IMG/VR virus record: IMGVR_UViG_3300008459_000155 | Location: 1 to 36,460 of that record | Strand: one strand, 5' to 3' | Source: a virus | DNA: 36,460 nt | Shown: one piece after another, positions 8,422 through 15,994 of the stretch | Layout of the letters: each line of letters starts with the position of its first letter | Position numbering within the stretch: position 1 is the stretch's first letter | Notes under the pieces: generated by a model | What the model was told of the DNA's origin: nothing | What the model saw: the letters and a program-made list of their open reading frames with translations, nothing else | Databases searched by the model: none | Program-made: the position numbers and the translations under genes

Positions 8422-9048
8422 ATGAAATACGAGTCAACCAACAACAAAATCAATGAAAGAATTCAAGAAATATCGCAAATTTTATTAACTAAAGAAAACT
8501 CAGAAAGAGAACGTAATGAGCTTGCGACGCTAATTTATCCAAAATTAAAGTATTATATCTGGAAGTTCTGTAAGAACGAGATCGATACTGAGGAGGCACT
8601 ACAGTGGACCCTCAAAAAGATCTTTAAGAACATAGCACAGTTTGACTTTGAAAAGGGTAGATTTACCACTTGGATCTACACCATCGCTAGAAACGAGACC
8701 CTATATTACCTACATCTTCAGAAAAAGCACAGCCACTATGATATCGACGTTATGTACGCTAAAGTCGATCGCGAAGATGACTTCCTTGATCCGAACCACT
8801 CTCACACCGACATTGATGATCTCTATAACACAACGGTTGATGAGATCTATCTCATAGAGGATCCTCTCCTAAAAAACATTGCTATCGATAAGATGATCAA
8901 GAATAAGAAGGTCAGACAGATCGCAATCGACTATGAGATCAACGAAAATACAGTCAAGACAAAACTTAGAAAGATAAGACTTGACATAAAAAATTCAGTG
9001 ATTCAAAAGAATCCTCACCTAGTCGAAAAAATAAAATCGATGTTATGA
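8422..9048 (+). CDS. Phage RNA polymerase sigma factor, ECF-like (candidate late sigma)
   Basis: 208 residues. Region 2 spans about 37-101: [24 protein letters not shown], then [11 protein letters not shown]. These are the hallmark -10-binding and core-binding helices of sigma-70 group 4 factors. Region 4, about 150-192, contains the helix-turn-helix [20 protein letters not shown] that reads the -35 region or contacts an activator. The linker (102-148) is acidic and His-rich. The length resembles T4 gp55 (185 aa), the late sigma factor, but the sequence looks more like a cellular ECF factor. It is the natural candidate to read the recurrent GATAAATA elements. Its stop overlaps the next start by 4 bases (ATGA). 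Confidence 0.85.
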   Translation: MKYESTNNKINERIQEISQILLTKENSERERNELATLIYPKLKYYIWKFCKNEIDTEEALQWTLKKIFKNIAQFDFEKGRFTTWIYTIARNETLYYLHLQKKHSHYDIDVMYAKVDREDDFLDPNHSHTDIDDLYNTTVDEIYLIEDPLLKNIAIDKMIKNKKVRQIAIDYEINENTVKTKLRKIRLDIKNSVIQKNPHLVEKIKSML

Positions 9049-9509
9049 ATCTAAATTACTTATCTCCAATATTCGCATACAGGAAGATGAGAGCAAACTT
9101 GAATGAGCTCTCAAAGTATAAGACCTACAAAAAGATAATCTTTGAGCTCAATGAAGCGGGAAAGCTTGACCAGATAGGTTTCAAAGCTGATTCAGACGCT
9201 AACTTGTATTTGGGAATAGACTTAAACCCTGAACTGTTACTCTATTCGGAGGGTTCACAAGAATCAGTAGAGCTAAAACTTATTTCTGAGAAAATGAATC
9301 GCTATAATGACTTTCTCACAAAGGAGGGCATCCTGGATTCTATAACTGTAGAATATGAGAGAATAAAGAACGATGACTTTTATGGATACGTTTTGCAGAT
9401 AGGATTCAATTTTTCCAAGTACAGTAAAAAGGACTTAAGATATTCGATTGCTTACCTGGCAAGCCTTCTTGTAGCGACTGCGAGCCTCGGATATTTACTA
9501 GTAAGATAA
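9045..9509 (+). CDS. C-terminally anchored membrane protein of unknown function
   Basis: A 154-residue protein with a soluble N-terminal domain and one hydrophobic segment near the C-terminus (about 135-152, [17 protein letters not shown]) ending in a single Arg. This is a tail-anchor topology. The start overlaps the sigma-factor stop by 4 bases, implying coupled translation. It is the first of three consecutive membrane-associated genes. I do not recognise the soluble domain. Confidence 0.6.
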   Translation: MNLNYLSPIFAYRKMRANLNELSKYKTYKKIIFELNEAGKLDQIGFKADSDANLYLGIDLNPELLLYSEGSQESVELKLISEKMNRYNDFLTKEGILDSITVEYERIKNDDFYGYVLQIGFNFSKYSKKDLRYSIAYLASLLVATASLGYLLVR

Positions 9510-9520
9510 ATAATAGAGTT

Positions 9521-9823
9521 ATGAAGAAGTTTACAGATTTTTTAAAGAAGGAAGGTTGGAAGTTAAGTACTGCCCTCTTTCTATTGCTTTATTTAGCTAA
9601 GAGCTGCACATCTAATAAGATTGCAAACATTCAAGAAGACACTCGAGCTCTAGAAAAAAGAATCAAGTCCCTTGAAACAAGAGTGGAAGAGAACGCTACA
9701 ACTAAACAAGTAAGAGACGAGATGGAGAGAACCATGTTCAATTATCTAATCTATGAGGACGACTTAGACAAGGGAAAGAGCAGTCTTAGTGACATTAAAA
9801 ATAAGATAGAATCTAATGACTAA
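9521..9823 (+). CDS. Single-pass membrane protein with coiled coil
   Basis: 100 residues: a basic N-terminus (MKKFTDFLKKEGWK), a hydrophobic segment at about 15-28, then a charged coiled coil at 32-70 (E-D-T-R-A-L-E-K-R-I-K-S-L-E-T-R-V). Cys29 follows the hydrophobic segment, but the preceding A-K-S is a poor lipobox, so a membrane anchor is more likely than a lipoprotein. The gene overlaps the next start by 8 bases. The topology would fit an inner-membrane spanin, a holin accessory or a superinfection-immunity protein. The sequence does not decide. Confidence 0.6.
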   Translation: MKKFTDFLKKEGWKLSTALFLLLYLAKSCTSNKIANIQEDTRALEKRIKSLETRVEENATTKQVRDEMERTMFNYLIYEDDLDKGKSSLSDIKNKIESND

Positions 9824-10478
9824 TTGGTTCAACGAAAACAAGAGGCTAATCATTCGATTGGCTTTTCTTGTTCCTATACTATCAGTTGCGATCATTTCAA
9901 TATCTCACGTAGTATCGTGGTATGACTTGGCGAATCCAATTAGCTGGGCAGTATATCTTTCAATTGCTGTAGAAATCGCTGCAATGTCCGCGATCGCAGC
10001 GTCCTCAGTAAAAGTAAAAGGATTCTCCGTTTGGTTCGTGTTCATCATCGTGACTTTGATACAATTCATCGGAAACATATTCTTTAGTTATTCTGAGATC
10101 GATGTGAGCTCTAAAGAATTCAAGGATTGGGCTGAGTTAACTCTTCCTCTCTTTGATGGAATGGGATTCGATACGGCAGACACTGTCTCTCAGAGAAGAT
10201 TCTTAGCGGTTTTGGAAGGAGGACTTTTACCTCTAATATCCCTTACGTGTCTACACTTCTTTATTAAATATGGAGATTTGGACGAAACTCCGAATGATGT
10301 AATTGAGCCAGAAGATGATCCAATTTCAGAAATAGAGCCTGAACTCGTTGAAGACTCTCAAATAGTTGAAGAGACTAAAGCTGACTCCAATAAGACGGCT
10401 GATGCTAAAAATACTAAATCTACAACCAATTCTAACAACTTAAACGCAAAGGCTAGGAGAAGACTCAGATTTTCGTAA
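9816..10478 (+). CDS. Four-span membrane protein with acidic cytosolic tail
   Basis: 220 residues with hydrophobic segments at about 11-31, 42-62, 70-91 and 132-151, then an acidic Glu/Asp-rich and Asn/Thr-rich tail (155-205) ending in a basic patch KARRRLRF. Between spans 3 and 4 is an extracytoplasmic loop with DGMGFDTADT. No transporter or holin motif is recognisable. It overlaps the previous gene by 8 bases. Possible roles include holin, superinfection exclusion or membrane remodelling. Confidence 0.6.
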   Translation: MTNWFNENKRLIIRLAFLVPILSVAIISISHVVSWYDLANPISWAVYLSIAVEIAAMSAIAASSVKVKGFSVWFVFIIVTLIQFIGNIFFSYSEIDVSSKEFKDWAELTLPLFDGMGFDTADTVSQRRFLAVLEGGLLPLISLTCLHFFIKYGDLDETPNDVIEPEDDPISEIEPELVEDSQIVEETKADSNKTADAKNTKSTTNSNNLNAKARRRLRFS

Positions 10479-10490
10479 ATAAATAAAAAA
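10475..10490 (+). promoter_or_regulatory. Late-promoter-like motif (GTAAATAAATAAAAAA)
   Basis: An AAATAAATA core beginning inside the preceding stop codon region, 12 bases before the ATG at 10503. It would start a virion transcription unit after the membrane genes. Its A-rich tail may also serve as the ribosome entry region. Confidence 0.4.
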
Positions 10491-10502
10491 AAGCGAAATC
10501 CA

Positions 10503-11039
10503 ATGATTCCTAACTTAAACGATGTTTGTGATTGCTGTGGAGGACACGGCAGCCAAGCAATACTTCAGTTATTTGATAACAAATGTTTTGGCATTGCTGA
10601 GGGAAAGGACGTACATGGTGAGTTTTGCTTAAATGATTTTGCGTTTCCAGTAGACGGCTATTCTTGTGTTGGAGTCACTCTAATGGCAGACGGTGGGTTG
10701 ACCACATTATTTGATAATAACTTAATGATGATGTCTCCTCTTACTAACTTGGAAAGCGGTAAGGCATATGCTAGAGGGATACTTCTTAAAGTCACCTATC
10801 CAGCAAAGGATAATAACTCAGAGGAGATCTTGATTCAGGATAAGAATGTGACTCTTACTATTGAGACATTTGATGGATTGAATTATACTGACTATCCATT
10901 GTATACATTCTTCTCAATGTTCACTAATCCTAAATCCAATGAGCCCTCTCACCTAATAAATAAAATAGAATTGTCCAATCCGAATCCTAACTACTCAGTT
11001 AGAGTGAGCGCTCTAGTGCTATTTGGAAACGCAATATAA
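10503..11039 (+). CDS. Putative virion protein with N-terminal Cys cluster
   Basis: 178 residues. The N-terminal CDCCGGHG at 9-16, with further cysteines at about residues 28, 42 and 55, could bind a metal. The rest is beta-rich with a jelly-roll-like alternation (Y-A-R-G-I-L-L-K-V-T-Y and V-T-L-T-I-E-T-F-D-G) and an ending typical of packed strands (Y-S-V-R-V-S-A-L-V-L-F-G). I recognise no family. Position at the head of the baseplate/virion module and a late-type motif upstream suggest a structural protein. Confidence 0.6.
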   Translation: MIPNLNDVCDCCGGHGSQAILQLFDNKCFGIAEGKDVHGEFCLNDFAFPVDGYSCVGVTLMADGGLTTLFDNNLMMMSPLTNLESGKAYARGILLKVTYPAKDNNSEEILIQDKNVTLTIETFDGLNYTDYPLYTFFSMFTNPKSNEPSHLINKIELSNPNPNYSVRVSALVLFGNAI

Positions 11040-11050
11040 AAAACTAAAAG

Positions 11051-11470
11051 ATGATGATCAATAGCGGAACTGAATTGATTAACCTAATTGCTGGAGAAAA
11101 TTACTCACCAACCTTTGTTAGTGCGGATAGAAGAAGACCTTCAACTGAAAGAACAACAGTAGGTTACTGGCAGATCGGTGACACCACTCAACATGGATTC
11201 GCCAGAGGACCAGTGTTCAAAGTAGAATTCGTAGACCTTTCTGGAGTAGCAGCAAATTACATCAAGATCTGGGGAGTAGATAACTTAGATAATGATGCTC
11301 CAATCTATCCTATCACTTATTTTTCAGATACCACTGCTCCTTGGAGAACAACAATCGAAGTATATCTTCAAAAATTCATATTCTGTGATGTAAACGGTGA
11401 TGAGGTCGTAGAAGAAGGAGATTACACAATTGTTGGATATAAAAAGAGAGTCATTCCTATCGCTTGGTAA
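11051..11470 (+). CDS. Putative small virion protein
   Basis: 139 residues, beta-rich. It contains Y-I-K-I-W-G-V-D-N-L-D-N-D and a C-terminal acidic loop FCDVNGDEVVEEGDYTIVG that could hold calcium, although it is not a clear EF-hand or dockerin. Start is the ATG at 11051, with a second ATG at 11054. The stop codon TAA shares its last A with the next ATG at 11470, indicating coupled translation. No family is recognised. Confidence 0.6.
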   Translation: MMINSGTELINLIAGENYSPTFVSADRRRPSTERTTVGYWQIGDTTQHGFARGPVFKVEFVDLSGVAANYIKIWGVDNLDNDAPIYPITYFSDTTAPWRTTIEVYLQKFIFCDVNGDEVVEEGDYTIVGYKKRVIPIAW

Positions 11471-11934
11471 TGCAGAAGATAAACGAAGATATGTTTGGAG
11501 CAATGGCTCGCCGTGACTTTGCAAACGGTCTACCTTTCTATGGAACAAAGGGCGACTTTAATTTCACAGTAGGCAAGAGTCAGTTTACTCCAGGAATCTC
11601 AGTAAAGCAGGTGCCCTTGACTGACATGTCAGTGAAAGGAGATCCTGGAAATAGTCCTTTGGATGATGAGATGAGCAAGCTTCGTATGTTCTTTAGGCCT
11701 GGCGACAGAGTCAGAGGAATCATTGTTAACTCTCAAATAGGCTCAGAAAAGGGAAGAGTCATGATAGGAAAGATCGTTAAGATTCTTCCGAACTATTCAA
11801 ATGGAACCATTCGTTGTTGGGTTAGAAATCCCAAGAACTTTGAGATAGTTGAAGTATATGTAGACACCATTGAGAGAATCTACGAAAGAGCAAGCCACCG
11901 TGCCTCATCATTCTCACGTTTCATAAATTCTTAA
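11470..11934 (+). CDS. Putative virion protein with SH3/KOW-like C-terminal half
   Basis: A TTG codon at 11464 would also open this frame, but the ATG at 11470 overlaps the preceding stop by one base (TAATG) and is the better start, giving 154 residues (MQKINEDMFGAM). The C-terminal half (about 75-140) alternates short strands around F-R-P-G-D-R-V-R-G-I-I-V, V-M-I-G-K-I-V-K-I-L and I-R-C-W-V-R-N, consistent with a small SH3-like barrel. The function is unknown. The gene sits just before the gp26-like hub protein. Confidence 0.6.
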   Translation: MQKINEDMFGAMARRDFANGLPFYGTKGDFNFTVGKSQFTPGISVKQVPLTDMSVKGDPGNSPLDDEMSKLRMFFRPGDRVRGIIVNSQIGSEKGRVMIGKIVKILPNYSNGTIRCWVRNPKNFEIVEVYVDTIERIYERASHRASSFSRFINS

Positions 11935-11973
11935 AGCAAAGACACCATAATTAGAACCATTGATTCTTTTTTG

Positions 11974-11989
11974 TATATAAGATAAAAAA
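11974..11989 (+). promoter_or_regulatory. Late-promoter-like motif (TATATAAGATAAAAAA)
   Basis: A degenerate version of the late element in the 63-base gap before the hub gene, 8 bases before the ATG at 11998. It matches less well (GATAAAAA instead of GATAAATA). Confidence 0.3.
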
Positions 11990-11997
11990 GCGTCATT

Positions 11998-12996
11998 ATG
12001 TCAGAAATCATAGATGAGGAAGAAGCTGCAAGATTCTTGGATGAACAGGATAGGCTTCATGGAGTAAACACAATAGTTGAAGAAAAAGAAGAGGTAAGTA
12101 AACCTGAACCTCCTAACTTGGGAAAGGTTGCAAATTATGCTAATGAGATAGAAATATCGCCAGCCGGTGATTCCACCTGGAAGATGTTAAGGCTGGAGAC
12201 TCTTCCTTCTAAGGGAATTTTTTATCCAGCTGAGGCTGAGATCCTACTAAGATCTGCTAAAACCAAGGAAATCAGACACTGGTCGACCATTGATGAGGAC
12301 GATCCAATCGACGTTCGAGATAAGATCAATTTTATCCTTAACTCATGTACAAAATTCCATAATAAGTCTGGGAGGCCTTTAAACTTCAATGACTTTCTTG
12401 AAATTGACAGGTACCATATCCTATTTAGAATATACGAATTAACTTTTCCGAACCAGGAAAATAAATTGTGGGCGAACATCAAGTGCGACAAACCTACGTG
12501 TGGACACATCAATCGAACTCAAGTACTAAGCATGAACTTAAAGGGATTTGAATTACCTCAAGAGCTAATCAAATGGTATTCAGAAGAACACCGATGCTTT
12601 GTGATCGTGTCTGAAAAACTTAATGAGACTTTTACTATTCACATGCCGACAATTGGAGTAGACTCAAAATTCAGACAAAAGAGAGCCGACGAGCTTACTA
12701 GAGGAATTGAAGTCGATGAATCCTTCTATGACTTTGGACCGTATTTGATCCAAGAGTGGAGGACTCTTACTCCTCAAACCTTGACTGATCTTAAATTCTC
12801 TTCCAATGCATGGGCAGACAACAAGTTCATGTTCATTCACAAGTTTACTAATGAGTTGAAGAAGGCAAGTTTAAATCGAGCGGCTTCTCTTTGTGAAAAG
12901 TGTAAGCAAGTCACGGAGAGCCACATTTTTTTGGAGGGAAGCTTCACTGTCAAAGATTTTTTCATTGTTTCAGCTGGACTTGATGAGCTTATTTAA
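11998..12996 (+). CDS. Baseplate hub protein, T4 gp26-like, with zinc-finger cysteines
   Basis: 332 residues. The conserved start of the T4 gp26 baseplate family is visible at about 64-95: L-R-L-E-T-L-P-S-K-G-I-F-Y-P followed by E-I-L-L-R-S-A-K-T-K-E-I. The central region has Cys163 and Cys168-Gly-His170 (C-D-K-P-T-C-G-H), and a second pair CEKC lies near residue 300. Together they could form a split zinc site. T4 gp26 (208 aa) helps assemble the central hub; this protein is longer, with an acidic N-terminal 40 residues. It is followed by a small overlapping gene, as is common for tail assembly proteins. Confidence 0.7.
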   Translation: MSEIIDEEEAARFLDEQDRLHGVNTIVEEKEEVSKPEPPNLGKVANYANEIEISPAGDSTWKMLRLETLPSKGIFYPAEAEILLRSAKTKEIRHWSTIDEDDPIDVRDKINFILNSCTKFHNKSGRPLNFNDFLEIDRYHILFRIYELTFPNQENKLWANIKCDKPTCGHINRTQVLSMNLKGFELPQELIKWYSEEHRCFVIVSEKLNETFTIHMPTIGVDSKFRQKRADELTRGIEVDESFYDFGPYLIQEWRTLTPQTLTDLKFSSNAWADNKFMFIHKFTNELKKASLNRAASLCEKCKQVTESHIFLEGSFTVKDFFIVSAGLDELI

Positions 12997-13195
12997 GCTC
13001 AATAAGGACATGGCGGTGAAGCTTGGTCAATCCTTCGAGACTCTTTACAACTTGGAATATGCTGAATATTCCTTACTATTAAACATCGTTAATGCTGAGA
13101 CTGAGGCAAAGAACGAAGAGAATGATTTGTTCTCAGTACCGGAGTCTGCTCCTCCAGTAAGAGTCAACCTTCCGGAACACTTGAGATTAAAATAA
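12983..13195 (+). CDS. Small acidic protein overlapping the hub gene
   Basis: The frame is open further upstream (from 12893) but lies inside the hub gene there. The plausible starts are the ATG at 12983 (70 residues, overlapping the hub stop by 14 bases) or the ATG at 13010 (61 residues). A helical segment (F-E-T-L-Y-N-L-E-Y-A-E-Y-S-L-L-L-N-I-V-N-A-E) is followed by a Pro-rich end. The size and the overlap with a tail hub gene recall small tail-assembly chaperones. That is only positional inference. Confidence 0.5.
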   Translation: MSLFKLNKDMAVKLGQSFETLYNLEYAEYSLLLNIVNAETEAKNEENDLFSVPESAPPVRVNLPEHLRLK

Positions 13196-13206
13196 ATAAT
13201 AAAAAT
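13191..13206 (+). promoter_or_regulatory. Late-promoter-like motif (AATAAATAATAAAAAT)
   Basis: An AATAAATAAT element starting at the preceding stop codon and ending 11 bases before the TTG start at 13218. Confidence 0.4.
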
Positions 13207-13217
13207 AATCGACTCAA

Positions 13218-14969
13218 TTGGGTAAGAAGATTAAAGACTCAGAGAGACCTGCTGAGTTTGCTAGGATTCGTGATATAGTATTTGCAAACGCAAAAATTTC
13301 ATATGATTCTAATAACTTGATTCATTATGAAAGTTATCGTAAAGCTCTCAATAGATTTGGGTTAGTCGATGCTTTCTTAATGGTTAAGTATCCTGAAACG
13401 ATACTTAAATATGATTTGAGTAAAGAGGATGACATTACTAGCCTAATGGGTGAAGTGGCGAGTGAATACTCTGATGTTATTCAACGTAATCAAAGAGATC
13501 CTGCAGGACTACGCGCAGATCTATGGCAACTATTTAGGCCAGATTATAACCCAAAATTTGAAGGATTTGCAGAAGAGCAGCTTGCGCCAATTGAAATGAC
13601 TCTCGATCAGCTTGATAAGATAATTGAGACTGAAGATGATGAGGCAGAAGAATCCAGAGGAAAGGCTAAGGGGACGAGCTTAGAAGGAACGTTTGGAAAT
13701 CCTGTAGATCTTGCCATGACTCTTCGAAAAATAATAGATCTTAGGTACATCAAAAGCTTTGGTTATTCTCTTGAAGGAAACGATGATGACCTTTCCAAGC
13801 GAGACATCTTTGAGTATGTTCAAATGAACTTGACGAGTGAAGCGCCATTCAAAGAGTCAGAAGAAAAAACTTCCGATGCTGGCAAATCTCCTCTAAACGC
13901 TACAACTCCTACTACCGCTGGAGAAAAAACAGCTAGCTCTTCAATAAATGTGTCTGAAGAGAAGAAAGAAAAACCGACTGGCGAAGCAAGCGCAATAAAC
14001 CCAGCAACGACCGGCGGTGAGACTAAGTCTGACGTGTCAGCTGCCTCTCCAACAACATCGTCAGCACAGGCTGAGGTAACCTCAGAGACTCCACCTCCAG
14101 CTCCTGTAGCAGGTGAAAACATTTTAAATGTTCAAATGGAGCCGACTCCGGTAAATGTTACTTCTCCTGAATCCTCGACTATCATTAATCAGACTCAGCC
14201 CGCAGCTACTCCTGCTGCTCCAGTTGAGGCACCTACCTCTACTTCAACTTCTGAAAAGATCCTAAAGACCGAATCAGAAAAGTCCACTGTAAATGAGACT
14301 AAGGTGAAGAAAGGAGGCTTTTCCAAGTTCATGGAAAAGATTACTGAATCTAAATTAGGCCAAAGTTTAAATCTTCCTGGACTGAAGGAAGCAGCTAAGG
14401 ATTTTGCTAAAGTCACAAAGTCCGAAGTATTAGGAAAGCTTCCAGACTTTGAAAAAGTAAAGACTGGACCAAACTTGATAAATCAACTTAAGGAATCTTC
14501 CAAAGAGTCTGTTCAAGCATTCAAAGAGTCGACCAAGACTAATAAAGCATTGGAGGTGATGAATCAAACCAAAGAAATGCTTTCAAGTAAGGAGAAAGAA
14601 AAGATTTTAGAGACGTCTCCATCAACTTCGACTGCAACCGTTAAGACTGAGACCATTGAAAAATCCACGCCGGCTGTCGTTCCGACTGCTGTCTCTAACA
14701 CGACTAACCTTACTCAGAATCAAGGAGGAGATCAGACGTCTACTAATGTTTCAGCTCAAACTACTCAAGAAGGATCCACTTCTTCTCAAACTGTGCAGAA
14801 CACTACGCCGACAACCTCGTATCAACCTGCTCAAATGACTACTGATCTTCCTCAGACTCAAGTCGGAGGTCAGCCTGGAGTCTTTAATACTGGTGAGATG
14901 GAAGAAAGATTAAGAAGAATAGAGCATGTGCTCATGAATGGATTAGAAGTAACCATAAAACAATACTAA
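13218..14969 (+). CDS. Large virion-module protein with long disordered Thr/Ser/Pro/Ala region
   Basis: 583 residues. An in-frame stop at 13206 and no upstream ATG make TTG at 13218 the likely start (MGKKIKDSERPAEF). Residues 1-210 are a folded, charged helical domain. Residues about 215-350 are low-complexity Thr/Ser/Pro/Ala. About 355-455 are helical and Lys-rich with repeated K-E-S-S-K-E-S and K-E-S-T-K-T. About 470-555 are again Thr/Gln/Ser-rich. The last 25 residues are a short coiled coil (E-M-E-E-R-L-R-R-I-E-H-V-L). The length is like T4 gp29 (590 aa, tail-length ruler), but I see no homology. It may be a tail or hub-associated scaffold. It overlaps the next start by one base. Confidence 0.6.
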   Translation: MGKKIKDSERPAEFARIRDIVFANAKISYDSNNLIHYESYRKALNRFGLVDAFLMVKYPETILKYDLSKEDDITSLMGEVASEYSDVIQRNQRDPAGLRADLWQLFRPDYNPKFEGFAEEQLAPIEMTLDQLDKIIETEDDEAEESRGKAKGTSLEGTFGNPVDLAMTLRKIIDLRYIKSFGYSLEGNDDDLSKRDIFEYVQMNLTSEAPFKESEEKTSDAGKSPLNATTPTTAGEKTASSSINVSEEKKEKPTGEASAINPATTGGETKSDVSAASPTTSSAQAEVTSETPPPAPVAGENILNVQMEPTPVNVTSPESSTIINQTQPAATPAAPVEAPTSTSTSEKILKTESEKSTVNETKVKKGGFSKFMEKITESKLGQSLNLPGLKEAAKDFAKVTKSEVLGKLPDFEKVKTGPNLINQLKESSKESVQAFKESTKTNKALEVMNQTKEMLSSKEKEKILETSPSTSTATVKTETIEKSTPAVVPTAVSNTTNLTQNQGGDQTSTNVSAQTTQEGSTSSQTVQNTTPTTSYQPAQMTTDLPQTQVGGQPGVFNTGEMEERLRRIEHVLMNGLEVTIKQY

Positions 14970-15205
14970 TGGAAAAAGAGATATTGGAGATAAAATCGAT
15001 ATACTCAAAGTATATTGAGCTACATGAGGAATATAAACGCATTGAGCAAGAAGCAAATCGTTTAGAGTCTGAAAGAAAAAACATTAAGGAGATACTTGAT
15101 CAAAACCGAGAAAGGGAGATTTCGTTAATAAATAAAATAGAAGAAGAGCACGGCATAAAGTTAACAGCCGACGACCTTCTTGAAATTATCAAACACCATG
15201 GATAA
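14969..15205 (+). CDS. Small coiled-coil protein
   Basis: 78 residues, nearly all helical and charged, with heptad spacing from residue 5 to 60 (Y-I-E-L-H-E-E-Y-K-R-I-E-Q-E-A-N-R-L). The start shares a base with the previous stop (TAATG) and the end overlaps the next gene by 8 bases. It has no membrane segment. It probably works with the following membrane-anchored coiled-coil protein or in tail assembly. No family is recognised. Confidence 0.6.
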   Translation: MEKEILEIKSIYSKYIELHEEYKRIEQEANRLESERKNIKEILDQNREREISLINKIEEEHGIKLTADDLLEIIKHHG

Positions 15206-15989
15206 CAGAAATAATAGGTTTCAGCAGATATTAATTGCCGCTCTAATAGGAATAGTCATATTCTTAGCTTGGAGAATGGCAGGGATTCAAGGATCAATTG
15301 AAGACCAAACAGATGACTTAAAGAAATCAATAATCGCTTCAGATAAGTTACTAAAGGAGTCTGAGGGAAGATATGCAAAGTTAGTGGACTATTATAAGAC
15401 TGAGAAAGATCTTATGAAACAGTTAAAGGGAGATAATGAGGAACTTTATCAGACCATCAAGAAGCAGGACGAAAAATTGCTTAGCATAACTAGTGCAATA
15501 ATCACACTTGATAGAAAAGTGGTGGAAGGCTTTGGTCAGACCGACCCTGTCGATACTAATAAGTTAAACATCTCTCTAAAGTATCCTAACGAGAAAGATC
15601 CTTTTGTTTTTTGGGACGGATGGGTAAATAAGAACACTGCTGCATATAGAGGAACCTTCTCATTCGGTAAGCTTCCAATACAAATAGTTCTTACTGAGGA
15701 GTCGCGAGGACTTTGGAAGAGTCGATTAGTTGGCCCAGAATGGTTGAAAGTAGATTCTTTACAGATAACAAGCCTTCCTCCAGAAGAATATCAAGTAGTC
15801 AAGGAAAAGAAAGTACAATGGCTAGTCGGTGGAACTTATAGTTATGGACTAAACTCAAAACTTAGCGGAATCGGAATAAACTTTGGAGTGAATCTATTTA
15901 ATTCTCACAACATAGTGCTAGGAGCCAATACTTTCCAACAAGTGAGCGTAGGCTACCTATTTAAGATTAAAAGCTTTAAAAGAAAATAA
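15198..15989 (+). CDS. Membrane-anchored coiled-coil protein with C-terminal beta domain
   Basis: Start chosen at the ATG at 15198 (263 residues). A TTG at 15180 would add six residues but overlaps more. There is a hydrophobic segment at about 9-26 (I-L-I-A-A-L-I-G-I-V-I-F-L-A-W), then a coiled coil (about 30-110), a beta domain (about 120-200), and a C-terminal pair of amphipathic strands with alternating Gly/aromatic residues (V-G-G-T-Y-S-Y-G-L-N-S, I-G-I-N-F-G-V-N-L) ending Y-L-F-K-I-K. An inner-membrane anchor, periplasmic coil and outer-membrane-like end would suit a protein spanning the periplasm, such as a spanin. However, it is encoded among virion genes, so a membrane-contacting tail component is an alternative. 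Confidence 0.6.
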   Translation: MDNRNNRFQQILIAALIGIVIFLAWRMAGIQGSIEDQTDDLKKSIIASDKLLKESEGRYAKLVDYYKTEKDLMKQLKGDNEELYQTIKKQDEKLLSITSAIITLDRKVVEGFGQTDPVDTNKLNISLKYPNEKDPFVFWDGWVNKNTAAYRGTFSFGKLPIQIVLTEESRGLWKSRLVGPEWLKVDSLQITSLPPEEYQVVKEKKVQWLVGGTYSYGLNSKLSGIGINFGVNLFNSHNIVLGANTFQQVSVGYLFKIKSFKRK

Positions 15990-15994
15990 CAAGC

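Noticed and set aside
9505-9515. GATAAATAATA five bases before the ATG at 9521 as a late promoter
   Set aside because: It is too close to the start for a usable promoter of that gene and includes the previous stop codon, so it is left out of the feature list.
9521-9823. Lipoprotein call for the 100-residue membrane protein
   Set aside because: Cys29 is preceded by A-K-S, which does not fit a lipobox; a simple membrane anchor is more likely.
13820-14122. 100-residue minus-strand Val/Ala-rich frame
   Set aside because: It mirrors the low-complexity Thr/Ser/Pro/Ala region of the plus-strand gene and has no supporting start context.
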